From Paraglaciecola sp. MB-3u-78 (lineage in GTDB: Bacteria; Pseudomonadota; Gammaproteobacteria; Enterobacterales; Alteromonadaceae): DNA of 64,000 nt. Below are positions 8,789-18,734 of the stretch, one piece after another (the stretch's first letter is position 1; every line of letters begins with the position of its first letter). The position numbers were made by a program, and so were the translations under genes. The notes under the pieces were generated by a model, which was given only the letters and a program-made list of their open reading frames with translations, had not been told where the DNA came from and ran no database searches. The stretch spans positions 682,001 through 746,000 of the forward strand of contig NZ_PJCF01000004.1 in the NCBI RefSeq assembly GCF_002835935.1, in the 5' to 3' direction.

Positions 8789-9016
8789 ATGAAAACTAAT
8801 TATGGTTCTACTGTAGATAACAAAAAAAACGATAATAAAAAAGATACGTACTCCTCATCAAATCAGGATGTTAATCCTTATTGGCCTAAGGCTCAGGTCT
8901 TACCCTCAGCAATCAATAGTAGGTCTGTACAGAGTAAACCCAGTTTCTCCGTATTTTTTGCTTTAAGAAAGGCCTTAAAAAGTAAATTTATTCGCAATGA
9001 CTCCCACGCAAAGTAA
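8789..9016 (+). CDS. small basic hypothetical protein
   Basis: A 75-residue reading frame follows a good ribosome-binding site (AAGGA eight bases before ATG). The N-terminal half is polar and rich in Asn, Lys, Asp and Ser. The C-terminal half is basic with an amphipathic stretch (FFALRKALKSKF). I do not recognise a family and see no signal peptide or cysteines. It is flanked by FNR-type boxes on both sides, so it is probably expressed with the anaerobic genes. It could be a small stress or regulatory protein, but nothing in the sequence shows a function. Confidence 0.5.
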   Translation: MKTNYGSTVDNKKNDNKKDTYSSSNQDVNPYWPKAQVLPSAINSRSVQSKPSFSVFFALRKALKSKFIRNDSHAK

Positions 9017-9512
9017 ATGTCCCAATATATTATCGCCTGTTTCACTGCACTTATGTCGACTCATATTATTAGAGTAAAGGTAACTGAATAGCGGCTTTAT
9101 GCTTAACCACCAGTCACTATGCGATTTAATTATTTGAAAATTTGAATGCAGTTATTTATGTTCCCAATCAACTTGCTACACAAAAGATTAATCAGTTAGC
9201 AATTCTCTTAGGTATTAACACCGATGATATCGAGACTTTCGCAGCCCCATGACTTTTGGCTCTAATTTGATCCTGTTTGGCCTACATTTTGACACGGATC
9301 AATGTTTCTGTTTTGAACTGTCGTTTAATGAAGTTGTATTGGTGCATTGATTAAGTGATTGTTTGTTTAAAACAACCACCACCTTCTATTTCAAAGAGTA
9401 CTGATGTGCAGGAAGAAAAAAGCTTTGTATCCAAGGAAAAAGACCAACATGTTCTTCAATAAAACACCCACTTTAAGTTATAAATCGATTATATAAACGC
9501 TTTGGATTGATT
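9017..9512 (+). other. intergenic region with FNR box and possible gene remnant
   Basis: No complete gene is seen. From about 9137 to 9252 the plus strand carries an open stretch of some 40 codons (including AVIYVPNQLATQKINQLAIL) with no convincing start codon, ending at TGA 9250-9252. It may be the tail of a lost gene. An FNR-like box lies at 9289-9302. Confidence 0.3.
9289..9302. promoter_or_regulatory. FNR/ANR-type box upstream of rhodanese gene
   Basis: TTGAC-ACGG-ATCAA has one mismatch to FNR consensus. The rhodanese ATG is 210 bp downstream, so any transcript from here would have a long leader. Confidence 0.5.
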
Positions 9513-9878
9513 ATGTTAAAAACTCTTTCACTGTTATTACAGCAAGCGACACAAAATGTGCAACTTATCACCGCCAGAAAAGCAGCTCACGACCGCAGTC
9601 AAAATAAAGGATTATTGATCGATGTGAGGGAGTCCGCAGAACATTTCGCCTCACCTGCTATCGGCGCGATCAATATACCTCGAGGTGTACTAGAAATAAA
9701 AATGCTGGAAATCGAAAAGGACCCTAATCGACCCATTTACCTGCATTGTGCATCTTCACTGCGCGCAGCATTAGCAGCCGAACAATTAGCCAGAGTGGGC
9801 TATACAAATGTCAGTGTCATCAGTTGTAAAATGGATGAAGTACATAAAATGCACCAATACTCACAAGAACCGATTTAG
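9513..9878 (+). CDS. single-domain rhodanese-like sulfurtransferase
   Basis: This 121-residue protein is a single rhodanese domain with LLIDVRESAEHFASPAIGAI, IPRGVLE and the active-site loop HC79ASSLR84. The cysteine would carry a persulfide. The first 20 residues form a hydrophobic amphipathic helix (MLKTLSLLLQQATQNV) but not a clear cleaved signal. ATG 9513 is preferred over the TTG at 9507. It stands alone between the formate dehydrogenase genes and the acs-pdh operon with its own FNR-like box. A role in sulfur transfer for iron-sulfur or molybdenum enzymes is possible but is inference only. Confidence 0.82.
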   Translation: MLKTLSLLLQQATQNVQLITARKAAHDRSQNKGLLIDVRESAEHFASPAIGAINIPRGVLEIKMLEIEKDPNRPIYLHCASSLRAALAAEQLARVGYTNVSVISCKMDEVHKMHQYSQEPI

Positions 9879-10037
9879 GGTTGCAAGTATTTCCCCTTGT
9901 CTGCATAACGTTTTTAAATACTTATCAAAAAATCCCCGGCTGTTTCGCCCTTCCAAAAAGTTCTTAACCTCCAGCATTGATTACAGATTCATCAACTAAA
10001 AAAAACTAACCTGAGAGCCTTTTTACTGGGGCGAATT

Positions 10038-10051
10038 TTGATACAGATCAA
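10038..10051. promoter_or_regulatory. perfect FNR/ANR box upstream of the acs-pdh operon
   Basis: TTGAT-ACAG-ATCAA is a perfect consensus palindrome 58 bp before the ATG at 10110. A longer reading frame starting with TTG at 10038 would overlap the operator and is rejected. Confidence 0.75.
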
Positions 10052-10109
10052 ATCGCCCAAGCCTTGTTTGATTAAGCTTATTAGAGCTTTTGGGGAAATT
10101 GGAGCCAGT

Positions 10110-11918
10110 ATGGATTATGTCACTATAGAGAAAAAAATAAATAGACAAGATAAGCCACCAAATATGCAAGGTTATCTACAAAGTTATGATGATTTTTCTT
10201 GGCAGCAGGCTAATGCGTTAATTAAGGGCTACAAAAACGGGATTAACATTGGTTACGAAGCGGTTGATCGTCATGTTGAGGAAGGACATGGTGAGCAAAC
10301 TGCGATAATTTTTTTAGGGAAAAAAGGCCAAAGACAAATTTTATCCTATCGACAGCTGCAACAAAGTAGCAATCGGTTTGCTAACCTACTGAATCACTTA
10401 CAGGTTGAAAAAGGACACTTACTTTGTAGTTTGACAGACCGAAGCTCAACTATGTATACCGCTATTATTGGTTGTTTAAAATCCGGCGTAGTGTTTTGTC
10501 CATTGTTTGCTGCATTTGGGCCTGAACCAATAAAATCTAGAATGAAAATAGGGGGTGCCAGATTACTCCTTACAAGCGCTCGACTTTATTGTAAAAAAAT
10601 TGCCTCTTGGCGCGATGAATTGCAGTCTTTACAACAGGTGTTACTTTATGACTGCCAAGGTCAATGCCCTGAAGGGTGTGTTGATTTAGACCTAGTACTA
10701 AGCCAATACAGTGATGACTACCCAATATGTGAAACAGCCGCACAAGATACCGCTCTTTTGCACTTTACAAGTGGCACAACTGGCAAACCCAAAGGCGTGG
10801 TTCATGTTCATGAAGCCGTTATTTATCATAAATATTCAGGCTACTGTGCTCTAGATATTCATCCTCAAGATATTTACTGGTGTACCGCTGATCCAGGATG
10901 GGTGACAGGAATATCATATGGGGTCATTTCGCCATTATGTAACCGGGCCACACTTATCGTTGACAATGCTGAATTTGACCCAATTCGCTGGTATAGCATT
11001 TTGCAAATAGAAAAAGTCAATATTTGGTATACCGCACCCACCGCCATTCGGATGTTAATGAAGTCAGGAAGCGAATTATGCCAACAGTATGATTTATCCG
11101 CATTGCGGTTTTTAGCGAGTGTAGGCGAACCTCTTAACCCAGAAGCAGTCGTTTGGAGTCAAGAGTTCCTAGGAAAACCTTTTCATGATAATTGGTGGCA
11201 GACTGAAACGGGTGGGATCATGTTGGCTAACTTCATTGGTGAAAATGTTAAACCTGGTTCAATGGGCAGACCATTACCAGGTATTCAAGCATCGATTGTT
11301 AAGACAGATAAACAAGGGCATATCATCAAAGTTATCACTCCTGGTGAATCGGGAGAGTTAGCATTTAAGCCAGGTTGGCCGTCAATGTTCCGTAATTATC
11401 TCAACGAAACCGAACGTTATCAGAGTTGCTTTAAAGATGATTGGTACCTAAGTGGTGATTTAGCCTATCAGGATGAAGACGGGTATTTTTGGTTTGTGGG
11501 TCGCAGTTCAGACTTAATTAAGTCTGCCGGTCATTTAATTGGACCCTTTGAAGTCGAGAGTGCATTAGTAGAGCATCCTGCTGTGGTTGAAGCTGGAGTC
11601 ATAGGCATACCAGACCCAGTATCAGGTGAAATAGTCAAAGCCTTTGTGTCACTCAAATTCGGTTACGAACCTAACGAAGCTTTACTTAAAAGCATCATGG
11701 CCCATGCACGGAAAAAGTTGGGATCGGCTTTAGCGCCAAGAACCATTGTTATTAAACAAAATCTACCCAAAACCCGTAGTGGAAAAATCATGCGCAGATT
11801 GTTAAAAGCCCGCGAACTTGGATTGTCTGAAGGTGACCTTTCTACTTTAGAAAGTGACGAAAACGACAGCATCAAACCAAACAATGAAGACTATCTATAT
11901 GAAGAAAAAAAGCCATGA
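10110..11918 (+). CDS. acsA: acetyl-CoA synthetase-like AMP-forming acyl-CoA ligase
   Basis: The 602-residue protein belongs to the ANL adenylate-forming superfamily, closest by eye to AcsA-type acetate:CoA ligases. Visible motifs are the phosphate loop [13 protein letters not shown] (about residue 220), [28 protein letters not shown] and the C-terminal catalytic lysine motif [11 protein letters not shown]. It activates acetate or a short acid to the acyl-CoA using ATP, and the reaction is reversible. It is first in a five-gene operon with pyruvate dehydrogenase genes, each overlapping the next, and is preceded by GGAG and an FNR box. In that setting it may run towards acetate and ATP (hypothesis). 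Confidence 0.87.
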   Translation: MDYVTIEKKINRQDKPPNMQGYLQSYDDFSWQQANALIKGYKNGINIGYEAVDRHVEEGHGEQTAIIFLGKKGQRQILSYRQLQQSSNRFANLLNHLQVEKGHLLCSLTDRSSTMYTAIIGCLKSGVVFCPLFAAFGPEPIKSRMKIGGARLLLTSARLYCKKIASWRDELQSLQQVLLYDCQGQCPEGCVDLDLVLSQYSDDYPICETAAQDTALLHFTSGTTGKPKGVVHVHEAVIYHKYSGYCALDIHPQDIYWCTADPGWVTGISYGVISPLCNRATLIVDNAEFDPIRWYSILQIEKVNIWYTAPTAIRMLMKSGSELCQQYDLSALRFLASVGEPLNPEAVVWSQEFLGKPFHDNWWQTETGGIMLANFIGENVKPGSMGRPLPGIQASIVKTDKQGHIIKVITPGESGELAFKPGWPSMFRNYLNETERYQSCFKDDWYLSGDLAYQDEDGYFWFVGRSSDLIKSAGHLIGPFEVESALVEHPAVVEAGVIGIPDPVSGEIVKAFVSLKFGYEPNEALLKSIMAHARKKLGSALAPRTIVIKQNLPKTRSGKIMRRLLKARELGLSEGDLSTLESDENDSIKPNNEDYLYEEKKP

Positions 11919-12907
11919 ATATTGATAACAGTAAAGTCCATATGGGCATAGCACACATGCAATTTCTGTTCAAACAAATGTTGCGCATAAGGCGTTTCGA
12001 AGAGAAGTGTGCCGAACTCTATACTCAAGAAAAAATTCGAGGATTTTTACACCTCTACATAGGTGAAGAGGCAGTTGCAGTCGGTGTGATGCAAGCATTA
12101 AAAGCCGAGGATGCAGTATTTGCCACTTACCGAGAGCATGGACATGCCTTAGCCCGTGGTTTAAGTATGGATAAAGTTATGGCTGAAATGTTTGGCAAAG
12201 TCACAGGCAGCAGTAGAGGCCGTGGTGGCTCGATGCATATTTTTGATGTGGAAAAACGCTTTTATGGAGGCAATGCTATTGTTGCCGGAGCCTTACCTTT
12301 AGCGGTTGGTTTAGCCTTAGCCAACAAGATGCAGAAAAAAAATGATGTTGTGGTGTGTTTTTTTGGTGAGGGTGCAGTTGCAGAAGGGGAGTTTCATGAA
12401 AGTCTTAATTTGGCTCAGCTATGGCAGCTACCCATCTTATTTGTGTGTGAAAACAACGGCTATGCGATGGGCACTGCTCTGGCTATTTCAGAGTCAGAAC
12501 GACACATATTCCGTAAAGCACAAAGTTACGGTTTAAAGTCACATGCGGTTGATGGAATGAATGTGGTTGAGGTTGAATCAGCTGCAACCCAATATTGTCA
12601 AAGAATTCGAAAAGGTGACGGACCCTGTTTATTGGAGTGTAATACCTATCGTTTTCGTGGTCATTCGATGTTTGATACTCAGCTTTATCGAGAGTCTGAT
12701 GAAGTAGAAGCATGGAAAAGAAAAGGCCCTATTATGAAGTTACAGCGCTGGCTTGAAGCTAATGGAAAACTAAGTAGCGCTGAATTAAAACAGATCGAAG
12801 ATCAGGTTGCTGATGAAATTAACCAATCCATAGCTTTTGCTGAGCGTAGTGAGATTGAAGATATATCTGACTTGTATCTTGGCGTTTATGGAGAGTCAGA
12901 ATCTTGA
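11915..12907 (+). CDS. pdhA: pyruvate dehydrogenase E1 component, alpha subunit
   Basis: The 330-residue product is a thiamine-diphosphate-dependent E1 alpha subunit of the alpha2beta2 type. It has RGRGGSMH, the TPP motif beginning [12 protein letters not shown] (about residue 150) and ending ENNGY (about 179), and the phosphorylation-loop-like [11 protein letters not shown]. It decarboxylates a 2-oxo acid and reductively acetylates the E2 lipoyl group. Pyruvate is most likely, but acetoin dehydrogenase E1 looks similar. It overlaps acs by ATGA and E1 beta by four bases. Confidence 0.88.
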   Translation: MNIDNSKVHMGIAHMQFLFKQMLRIRRFEEKCAELYTQEKIRGFLHLYIGEEAVAVGVMQALKAEDAVFATYREHGHALARGLSMDKVMAEMFGKVTGSSRGRGGSMHIFDVEKRFYGGNAIVAGALPLAVGLALANKMQKKNDVVVCFFGEGAVAEGEFHESLNLAQLWQLPILFVCENNGYAMGTALAISESERHIFRKAQSYGLKSHAVDGMNVVEVESAATQYCQRIRKGDGPCLLECNTYRFRGHSMFDTQLYRESDEVEAWKRKGPIMKLQRWLEANGKLSSAELKQIEDQVADEINQSIAFAERSEIEDISDLYLGVYGESES

Positions 12908-13896
12908 AAAATCAAAGTTTAACGTATCGAGAGGCCCTCAAAATCGCTATTTCTGAGGCAATGCGTAACGATGAACGTGTCTTTCTGATGGGCGAAGATG
13001 TGGGTAACTACGGTGGTTGTTATGCGGTATCCAAGGGGTTATTAGAGGAATTTGGAGCTGATAGAATCATTGATACCCCCTTGTCTGAATCAGGCTTTGT
13101 TGGCGCGGGCATAGGTGCAGCTATAGGTGGAATGCGTCCAATAATCGAAGTAATGACAGTTAATTTTAGCTTGTTGGCACTCGACCAAATTGTTAACAAT
13201 GCGGCCACATTGCGGCATATGTCTGGGAATCAAATTGGTGTGCCTTTGGTTATACGTATGGCCACTGGAGCGGGCAAACAATTAGCTGCACAGCATTCCC
13301 ATAGCTTGGAAAATTGGTACGCACATGTGCCAGGCATCAAAGTACTCGCGCCTGCTACAGTGGCAGATGCTCGCTATATGCTTTCAATGGCTCTGAAAGA
13401 CCCAGATCCCGTCATACTCTTTGAACATGTCATGTTGTATAACGATTCAGCTGCTACTCCAAAACCAGAAGATTGCCCCGACATGCATCAAGCCTGTGTC
13501 AGAAAAGCCGGCAATGATATTAGCTTAATTACTTACGGTGGCTCCCTTTCAAAAACATTGCATGCTGCCAGTGAATTAGAGAAACAGGGGATAAGTGCAG
13601 AGGTAGTTGATTTAAGGTGTCTGCGCCCACTTGATACTCAAACCTTGTTTAAATCGGTGGATAAAACCCATCGAATGATAGTGGTTGATGAAGGATGGCG
13701 TACCGGAAGTTTAGCAAGTGAAATATGTGCATTAGTCGCAGAACATTGTTTTTGGTCTCTGGATGCGCCACCAAGCCGTGTTTGCAGTAAAGAAGTTCCC
13801 ATTCCTTATCCGCAACACTTAGAGCGCGCCGCAACTCCGCAAGTTGCGCAAGTGGTCGAGGCTGCTTTGACATTGTTAAACCGAGATGTCACTTAA
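12904..13896 (+). CDS. pdhB: pyruvate dehydrogenase E1 component, beta subunit
   Basis: The 330-residue product matches E1 beta subunits: [32 protein letters not shown], then the C-terminal transketolase-type domain ([25 protein letters not shown]). It pairs with E1 alpha to complete the active site. The start codon is TTG at 12904, overlapping the E1 alpha stop (TTGA) with GGAGAG upstream, so translation is probably coupled to the preceding gene. Homologous enzymes acting on acetoin or branched-chain oxo acids cannot be excluded by eye. Confidence 0.87.
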   Translation: MKNQSLTYREALKIAISEAMRNDERVFLMGEDVGNYGGCYAVSKGLLEEFGADRIIDTPLSESGFVGAGIGAAIGGMRPIIEVMTVNFSLLALDQIVNNAATLRHMSGNQIGVPLVIRMATGAGKQLAAQHSHSLENWYAHVPGIKVLAPATVADARYMLSMALKDPDPVILFEHVMLYNDSAATPKPEDCPDMHQACVRKAGNDISLITYGGSLSKTLHAASELEKQGISAEVVDLRCLRPLDTQTLFKSVDKTHRMIVVDEGWRTGSLASEICALVAEHCFWSLDAPPSRVCSKEVPIPYPQHLERAATPQVAQVVEAALTLLNRDVT

Positions 13897-15155
13897 TGAA
13901 AATACTCACTATGCCTTCTTTTGGTGCTGATATGGCTGTGGGCACTATTGTCAAATGGAACGTGAAACCAGGCGACCCAGTATCTAGAGGCGATATCATT
14001 GCCAGTATTGAAACCATGAAAGGTCTCATTGATATGGAGGTATTTGACGACGGTATCATTGTTACATTACTGGCGGCTGAGGGGGAAGAGTTAGAAATTG
14101 GCCGTCCTATCGCAGAACTTCAGTTAAAAAACGAAGAAGACTCAAATAATAGTTCTGTACAAATAGTGGAAAGTGGTGACGCTCATAGCGTTGACGTTGG
14201 ATCTAATACAGCAGTTAATCAAGAGGGGGCTAGCAACTCATCAGATAGTCAAAATGATGTAACTAAAGAGAGTAGGGTGCTCACTGACGTAGAAGTCAAA
14301 AGTGGGGATAGTATAAATACTCGACGGCCAAAAATATCACCCGCAGCCCGCAATAAAGCAGAACAGTTAGGCATTGATTGGCGACAACTTTCTCAAGGAA
14401 CAGGGCCAGATGGCGCTTTGTTGTTAGATGATATAAATATTGCAGATACACAATCTGCAGAGCCCGCATTGGATAGTGTGAAAGGCCCTAAGGATATGAT
14501 GCGTGATGCCATTGCTGCCAATGTCAGTCGTTCAAAGCGAGATATTCCTCATTATTACCTGCAATTGGATATGGTGCTAGACAACACATTAAATTGGTTA
14601 AGTCTACACAATGCAGATTTGCCTCCCAGTAATCGCATATTAAGCAACGCGGTTATCTATTCAGCTATTGCTCGTACATTAAGTGAGTTTCCTGCGTTTA
14701 ATGGTTTTTATCGTGACGGCCACTATCAGCCATCTGACTCTGTACATTTGGGTAATGCGATTAGTTTACGACAAGGCGGATTAATGGTTGCAGCTATTCA
14801 TAATGCACAAAATCTAGGGCTGTTGGAGTTGATGGAAAAAATCAAAGACCAAGTAAACCGAGCTAGAAAGGGAGGGTTACGCATGTCTGAAATGCAAGAT
14901 GCGACGGTCACAGTATCCAACCTTGGAGACAGAGGAACAGACAGTATTCAAAGCATTATTTATCCCCCTCAGGTGGCTATCATTGGCATTGGTAGGCAGC
15001 GCATCGTGCCTTGGGTAATAGATAACGTGGTTAGCAGTGCCACCATTATAAGCATGAGTCTTGCAGCCGATCATCGAGTAAGTGATGGTCATTCTGGGGC
15101 GCGCTTACTCAACAAAATTAACAAACTTCTACAAACACCCGAGAAACTAGTATGA
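13896..15155 (+). CDS. pdhC: dihydrolipoamide acyltransferase E2 component
   Basis: The 419-residue protein has the E2 order: one lipoyl domain (lipoyl lysine K42 in IETMKGLIDM), an acidic Ser/Asp/Asn-rich linker, a peripheral subunit-binding domain (RPKISPAARNKAEQLGIDW) and a C-terminal acyltransferase domain ending in DHRVSDGHSGARLL, with the catalytic His of the DHR motif present. It carries acyl groups from E1 to CoA. There is no E3 (dihydrolipoamide dehydrogenase) gene in the operon, so E3 must be shared from elsewhere. The gene starts in the TAATG overlap with E1 beta and overlaps the ACP gene by ATGA. Confidence 0.87.
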   Translation: MKILTMPSFGADMAVGTIVKWNVKPGDPVSRGDIIASIETMKGLIDMEVFDDGIIVTLLAAEGEELEIGRPIAELQLKNEEDSNNSSVQIVESGDAHSVDVGSNTAVNQEGASNSSDSQNDVTKESRVLTDVEVKSGDSINTRRPKISPAARNKAEQLGIDWRQLSQGTGPDGALLLDDINIADTQSAEPALDSVKGPKDMMRDAIAANVSRSKRDIPHYYLQLDMVLDNTLNWLSLHNADLPPSNRILSNAVIYSAIARTLSEFPAFNGFYRDGHYQPSDSVHLGNAISLRQGGLMVAAIHNAQNLGLLELMEKIKDQVNRARKGGLRMSEMQDATVTVSNLGDRGTDSIQSIIYPPQVAIIGIGRQRIVPWVIDNVVSSATIISMSLAADHRVSDGHSGARLLNKINKLLQTPEKLV

Positions 15156-15397
15156 AAAACCTCCACTCACTGAAAGACCTCGTATGTAAGCTGATATTGG
15201 ATATTGCCCCTGAAGCAGATATGCAGAGTCTTGATCCTAACGAGGAATTAAGAGAAGAGCTTGATTTGGACTCGATGGATTTTATGAATCTATTGGATTC
15301 AATCGCAAAAGAAACGGGAGTGAATGTGCCTGAGAGTGATTATGCAAAAGTGAATTCGTTACAATCCTTGACTGAATATATTGCCACTCGGAGATAG
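15152..15397 (+). CDS. acyl carrier protein encoded at the end of the PDH operon
   Basis: This 81-residue acidic protein has the carrier-protein signature EELDLDSMDFMNLL, with Ser41 as the predicted phosphopantetheine site. It overlaps the E2 gene by ATGA, so it is co-translated with the pyruvate dehydrogenase subunits. Carrier proteins normally tether acyl groups for fatty acid, polyketide or lipoyl synthesis. A dedicated one in an acs-pdh operon is not the standard arrangement. It might accept acyl groups from the E2 or the ligase, or help supply octanoyl groups for lipoylation; both are guesses. Confidence 0.85.
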   Translation: MKNLHSLKDLVCKLILDIAPEADMQSLDPNEELREELDLDSMDFMNLLDSIAKETGVNVPESDYAKVNSLQSLTEYIATRR

Positions 15398-15455
15398 TTT
15401 TTCCTTAAAGTGACGGGGTAAGCTTTGAACAAAATTAAAGTTTAAAAACGTACGA

Positions 15456-15593
15456 TTAATTAAATTGTTTTGAATCTAGCATTTTTGAAAGTTTGTTAAG
15501 CTCTTCCATTAGTCTGTTTTCCTTGACCCTGAGTTCACCTAATTCAAAAGTGATTTCAGTTTCTCTGTGTATGATTTGTTCGTAAGTCATCAT
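15456..15593 (-). CDS. possible small coiled-coil-like protein
   Basis: A minus-strand reading frame of 45 codons starts with tandem ATGs at 15593 and 15590. It is highly charged with a leucine/valine spacing that suggests one long helix (ELRVKENRLMEELNKLSKML). No strong ribosome-binding site is visible and I know no family. The remaining 15594-15898 stretch up to the next gene shows nothing I recognise. Confidence 0.35.
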   Translation of the reverse strand: MMTYEQIIHRETEITFELGELRVKENRLMEELNKLSKMLDSKQFN

Positions 15594-15898
15594 GCTTGTG
15601 CCATGATTCTTTTCTTGATGTGACTATTCTAAACGTCTGGTAAGAACAGCTCTGTCTAGTAACTCTAGCTTCTCAGAGAATCGTGACCAGAATAAAAGAG
15701 ATAAATAAAAGGCGTTCTAGTCAATTTAAATAATAGTATTCTCGCCAATCTGCCTTTATATCAACAGTCCTTACCTCCACTCCCTTTCGCCAGTGCGAGG
15801 CGGCTTGGACAATGGGGCTATTATCACTACGGTTGGTTAAAAGACCCCTGGGGTTGAGGCATTGACTTGCCATTTACACACTGGGTTTACCCCAAAAT

Positions 15899-17008
15899 CT
15901 AACCAGACTGAAAACGTCGTATATCAAATGGCTTAATCGGCAGCTCTGTTTGTCCATCAAGGATCAGCTGCGAGATAATGCGTCCCACTATGGGAGATAA
16001 TTGAAATCCATGAGCGGAAAAACCAAAGGCATGGAATACGCCATCTGCTTTTGAGCTTGCGCTGATGACAGGAATATTGTCAGGCATAAAGGCTTCGATC
16101 CCCGCCCAAGCTCGCACAATACGCACGTTGGCCATATGAGGAAAAAATGTGCTGACGGTTTGGGCACTGGTCTTAAGTTTGGCAAAATTTATCTCGGTCT
16201 TTTGTTGTTGCATATCCAAATGGGCTAAATGGGCACCACCAATGATAACTGTTCCATTTTGCATCTGTTTGAAGGACAGTTTATGGCCTACCGCACCCAC
16301 CACAGGTTTTAGAAAAGGGGGCAGGCGTTCGGTAACCATTAACATGGGGGCTTTAGGTGTCAGGGGTACTGACTCATCAAATGCGCAGGCAATTTTGTTG
16401 GCCCATGCACCCGCACAGTTGACAATATTGACGGCTGTGTAGGTTCCCTGATTGGTATTGAGTTGCCAGCCACCAGTGATTTTATCGATACTTTGGACTT
16501 CAACTTTGCTATGTATTTTGGCACCCAGGGCGCTTGCTTTATACCTAAATGCACTCGTCGCATGAAAAGGACGAGCTGAACCATCATCGGGGTTATAAAG
16601 CGCACCCACGCAGCCAGCAATAAGTTGCGGCACCAGGCGATAGAGTGTGTCTTTATCAATAATACGCTCGTGAGAATAACCTTTTGCTTGCAACGCCCCG
16701 ACACGCTTTTGTAAGGTATTGAGCTCTTCTTGTGTTTCGGCAACGCGTAGCTGACCATTAAATTCTACATCACAATCCCTATCGACCAGACTGCGAATGT
16801 TTTTCCAAATTTCAGCGGCGGCGATGGTAAGGGGGATTTCATCCATATGCCGATTGAGTTGGCGCAGTCCGCCAGCATTGACGCCTGAGGCATGGCGGCC
16901 AGGACTGTCTTTTTCTAACACCGTTGCTTTCACGCCACGCAGTCCCAGGTGAACAGCCGTGGACAGCCCCATGAGACCGCCACCGATGATGATGACCTCT
17001 GATTTCAT
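15899..17008 (-). CDS. FAD-dependent amino/imino-acid oxidoreductase (HcnC/OoxB/DadA-like)
   Basis: This 369-residue flavoprotein begins with a Rossmann dinucleotide motif (VIIIGGGLMGLSTAVHLG) and matches the D-amino-acid or sarcosine-oxidase-like family, with RAWAGIEAFMPDNIPVI and FGFSAHGFQLSP near the C-terminus. It is the last gene of a four-gene minus-strand operon and overlaps the upstream gene by ATGA. With its two partners it resembles the three-part oxidases that oxidise opines, hydroxyproline or glycine (HcnABC, OoxAB). The substrate cannot be read from the sequence. The operon is visibly GC-richer than its surroundings. Confidence 0.8.
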   Translation of the reverse strand: MKSEVIIIGGGLMGLSTAVHLGLRGVKATVLEKDSPGRHASGVNAGGLRQLNRHMDEIPLTIAAAEIWKNIRSLVDRDCDVEFNGQLRVAETQEELNTLQKRVGALQAKGYSHERIIDKDTLYRLVPQLIAGCVGALYNPDDGSARPFHATSAFRYKASALGAKIHSKVEVQSIDKITGGWQLNTNQGTYTAVNIVNCAGAWANKIACAFDESVPLTPKAPMLMVTERLPPFLKPVVGAVGHKLSFKQMQNGTVIIGGAHLAHLDMQQQKTEINFAKLKTSAQTVSTFFPHMANVRIVRAWAGIEAFMPDNIPVISASSKADGVFHAFGFSAHGFQLSPIVGRIISQLILDGQTELPIKPFDIRRFQSG

Positions 17009-18399
17009 TTTGCTTCTCCCGCTTCGTGTAGATCAGCGAGCTGCTCTATCGTTAACGGTCGAATGGGCGGACGGATACGATAGCCCTCATTTTTCTCGAT
17101 ATCATTGCCAAGCTCATGGGCAACAAGTTGGCTGATAGCGTTATCGCATTGGCGGCCCTGACACGGACCCATTCCGCAGCGGGTGAGAAATTTAATCTGA
17201 TTAGGATCGCGATGGCCATCTTCAATGGCCTGACGGATAGTCCCTGCTGTGATCTCTTCGCAGCGACAAATTAGCGTGTCATTTTCAGGTTCAGCTAATA
17301 GGTTGGGGGCAGGGCGAAAGAGTGCCTCAAGAAAGGGCCGAACATGTAAATCCTCAGCCAACCAGCGACGGTCTTGATGAGCCTTTTCATCTCGTTCTTT
17401 ACTGCCAATACAACCGAGCAGGTGGGCACTTTCTAATCCGGCCAGGCGGCCAGCATGTCGCGCAGCGACAGCACCACCTATTCCGGCGCTATCACCGATA
17501 ACGGCAATCCCCTCAATGGAACTATTGCTCCACGGGTCTATCGTCGCTCGCCAACACAGCTGGGATGGCGACCAATAATGATGGCACCCCGTGCTGCGAC
17601 TCAAATGGCTATCGGGTATTACGCCAAAATGGCTCATCAATAAAGGGGTTTCAATCCTTTTACGGCCACCATTATGGGTAAATTCTACGGCTTCGATTGA
17701 CTCCTTGCCTAGTGCGCACAAATCAGCAACGCCACTATAAAACGGGACGCCGGCTTTTTTTAGCTCTAGCTGATATTTAAGTCCTTTAATAAGGTAGTGG
17801 TATGCAAGTAAAGCCCTAGGTAAGTGAGGCAGTGCGGTCCAGAAGTTGCGCTTTGGGCTTAAATCAACAATGGCATTAATCGTGACTCCAGCGTGCATAT
17901 ACTGCCAGGCAAGTAGCAGCAGCAAAGGGCCTGAACCGGCCACTACCACACCGTTGTTGGGCACAATGCCGGCCGACTTTAATAATATCTGTCCAGCCCC
18001 TGCGGTCATGACGCCGGGCAAAGTCCATCCGGCAAAGGGGACCGGGCGCTCCATGGCACCGGTGGCAATAATGACACGATCGGCCCTCAGCAGCGCTGCC
18101 TGGTTGTTATGTAATATGCCAATTTCCCGCTGCGCATCAAGACTCCAGACGGTTGTACTGGGCTGGTGTATCGCCTTGCTCGCGTTAAAGTCTTCTACTA
18201 ACATTCGGCCATATTGGTAATCCGGACCCAGTAATTTAGCCCGCTGCGGGGGAATGTCAGTAATTGCTCTATATACCTGACCACCGGGTGATGCTTGCTC
18301 ATCTATGAGCAGACACTCCACTCCCGCATTGGCTGCCGTAGTTGCTGCGGCGAGTCCTGCCGGGCCGCCACCAATGATAACAAGTTGATGGTGGGCCAT
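17005..18399 (-). CDS. FAD/NAD-dependent oxidoreductase with BFD-type [2Fe-2S] domain (HcnB/OoxA-like)
   Basis: The 464-residue protein has an N-terminal FAD motif (VIIGGGPAGLAAATTAANAG), a central NAD-binding-like motif (GVVVAGSGPLLLLLA), a second FAD motif (GIAVIGDSAGIGGA) and a C-terminal BFD-like [2Fe-2S] site (LICRCEEIT ... TRCGMGPCQGRQC). This is the architecture of the alpha subunit of HcnABC, opine oxidase and hydroxyproline dehydrogenase complexes. It overlaps the downstream flavoprotein gene by four bases and abuts the small ferredoxin gene (TAATG). Confidence 0.82.
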   Translation of the reverse strand: MAHHQLVIIGGGPAGLAAATTAANAGVECLLIDEQASPGGQVYRAITDIPPQRAKLLGPDYQYGRMLVEDFNASKAIHQPSTTVWSLDAQREIGILHNNQAALLRADRVIIATGAMERPVPFAGWTLPGVMTAGAGQILLKSAGIVPNNGVVVAGSGPLLLLLAWQYMHAGVTINAIVDLSPKRNFWTALPHLPRALLAYHYLIKGLKYQLELKKAGVPFYSGVADLCALGKESIEAVEFTHNGGRKRIETPLLMSHFGVIPDSHLSRSTGCHHYWSPSQLCWRATIDPWSNSSIEGIAVIGDSAGIGGAVAARHAGRLAGLESAHLLGCIGSKERDEKAHQDRRWLAEDLHVRPFLEALFRPAPNLLAEPENDTLICRCEEITAGTIRQAIEDGHRDPNQIKFLTRCGMGPCQGRQCDNAISQLVAHELGNDIEKNEGYRIRPPIRPLTIEQLADLHEAGEAK

Positions 18400-18704
18400 T
18401 AAATGTACCCCCTACCGCGACCCAGCTGACGGCGAATTTGCATGCCTTCCTTGACCGGTATTTGGCAGGTCTGCCGATTGGGTGTGCCATCAACTTCCAT
18501 AAGGCATTCGAAACACACGCCCATCATACAAAACGGTGCGCGGGGCTGGCCAGATAATGGCGTTGTGCGACAAGATTGAATACCCGAAGCCAGAATGGCC
18601 GCGGCGACAGTTTCCCCTGCTGCCACGCGCACAGTCTGGCCATCGATCTGAACTTGGATCCATTGTCTGCCGGGCTCGTCTAATCGACGAAAAGAGGAAG
18701 GCAT
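18399..18704 (-). CDS. [2Fe-2S] ferredoxin-like subunit (HcnA-like)
   Basis: This 101-residue protein has a plant-type ferredoxin fold with cysteines arranged as SC...FCMMGVCFEC...QTC, the 2Fe-2S binding pattern of the small subunits of HcnABC-type oxidases. It would relay electrons between the flavin subunits and the quinone pool or another acceptor. It is 30 bp downstream of the ornithine-cyclodeaminase-like gene and overlaps the next gene by one base. Confidence 0.8.
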   Translation of the reverse strand: MPSSFRRLDEPGRQWIQVQIDGQTVRVAAGETVAAAILASGIQSCRTTPLSGQPRAPFCMMGVCFECLMEVDGTPNRQTCQIPVKEGMQIRRQLGRGRGYI

Positions 18705-18734
18705 AGTTTTTTACCTGCGGTTAAATTTGGGGGG

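Noticed and set aside
9808-9999. 63-codon frame overlapping the rhodanese end
   Set aside because: It is out of frame with the rhodanese gene, lacks a ribosome-binding site and encodes no recognisable domain.
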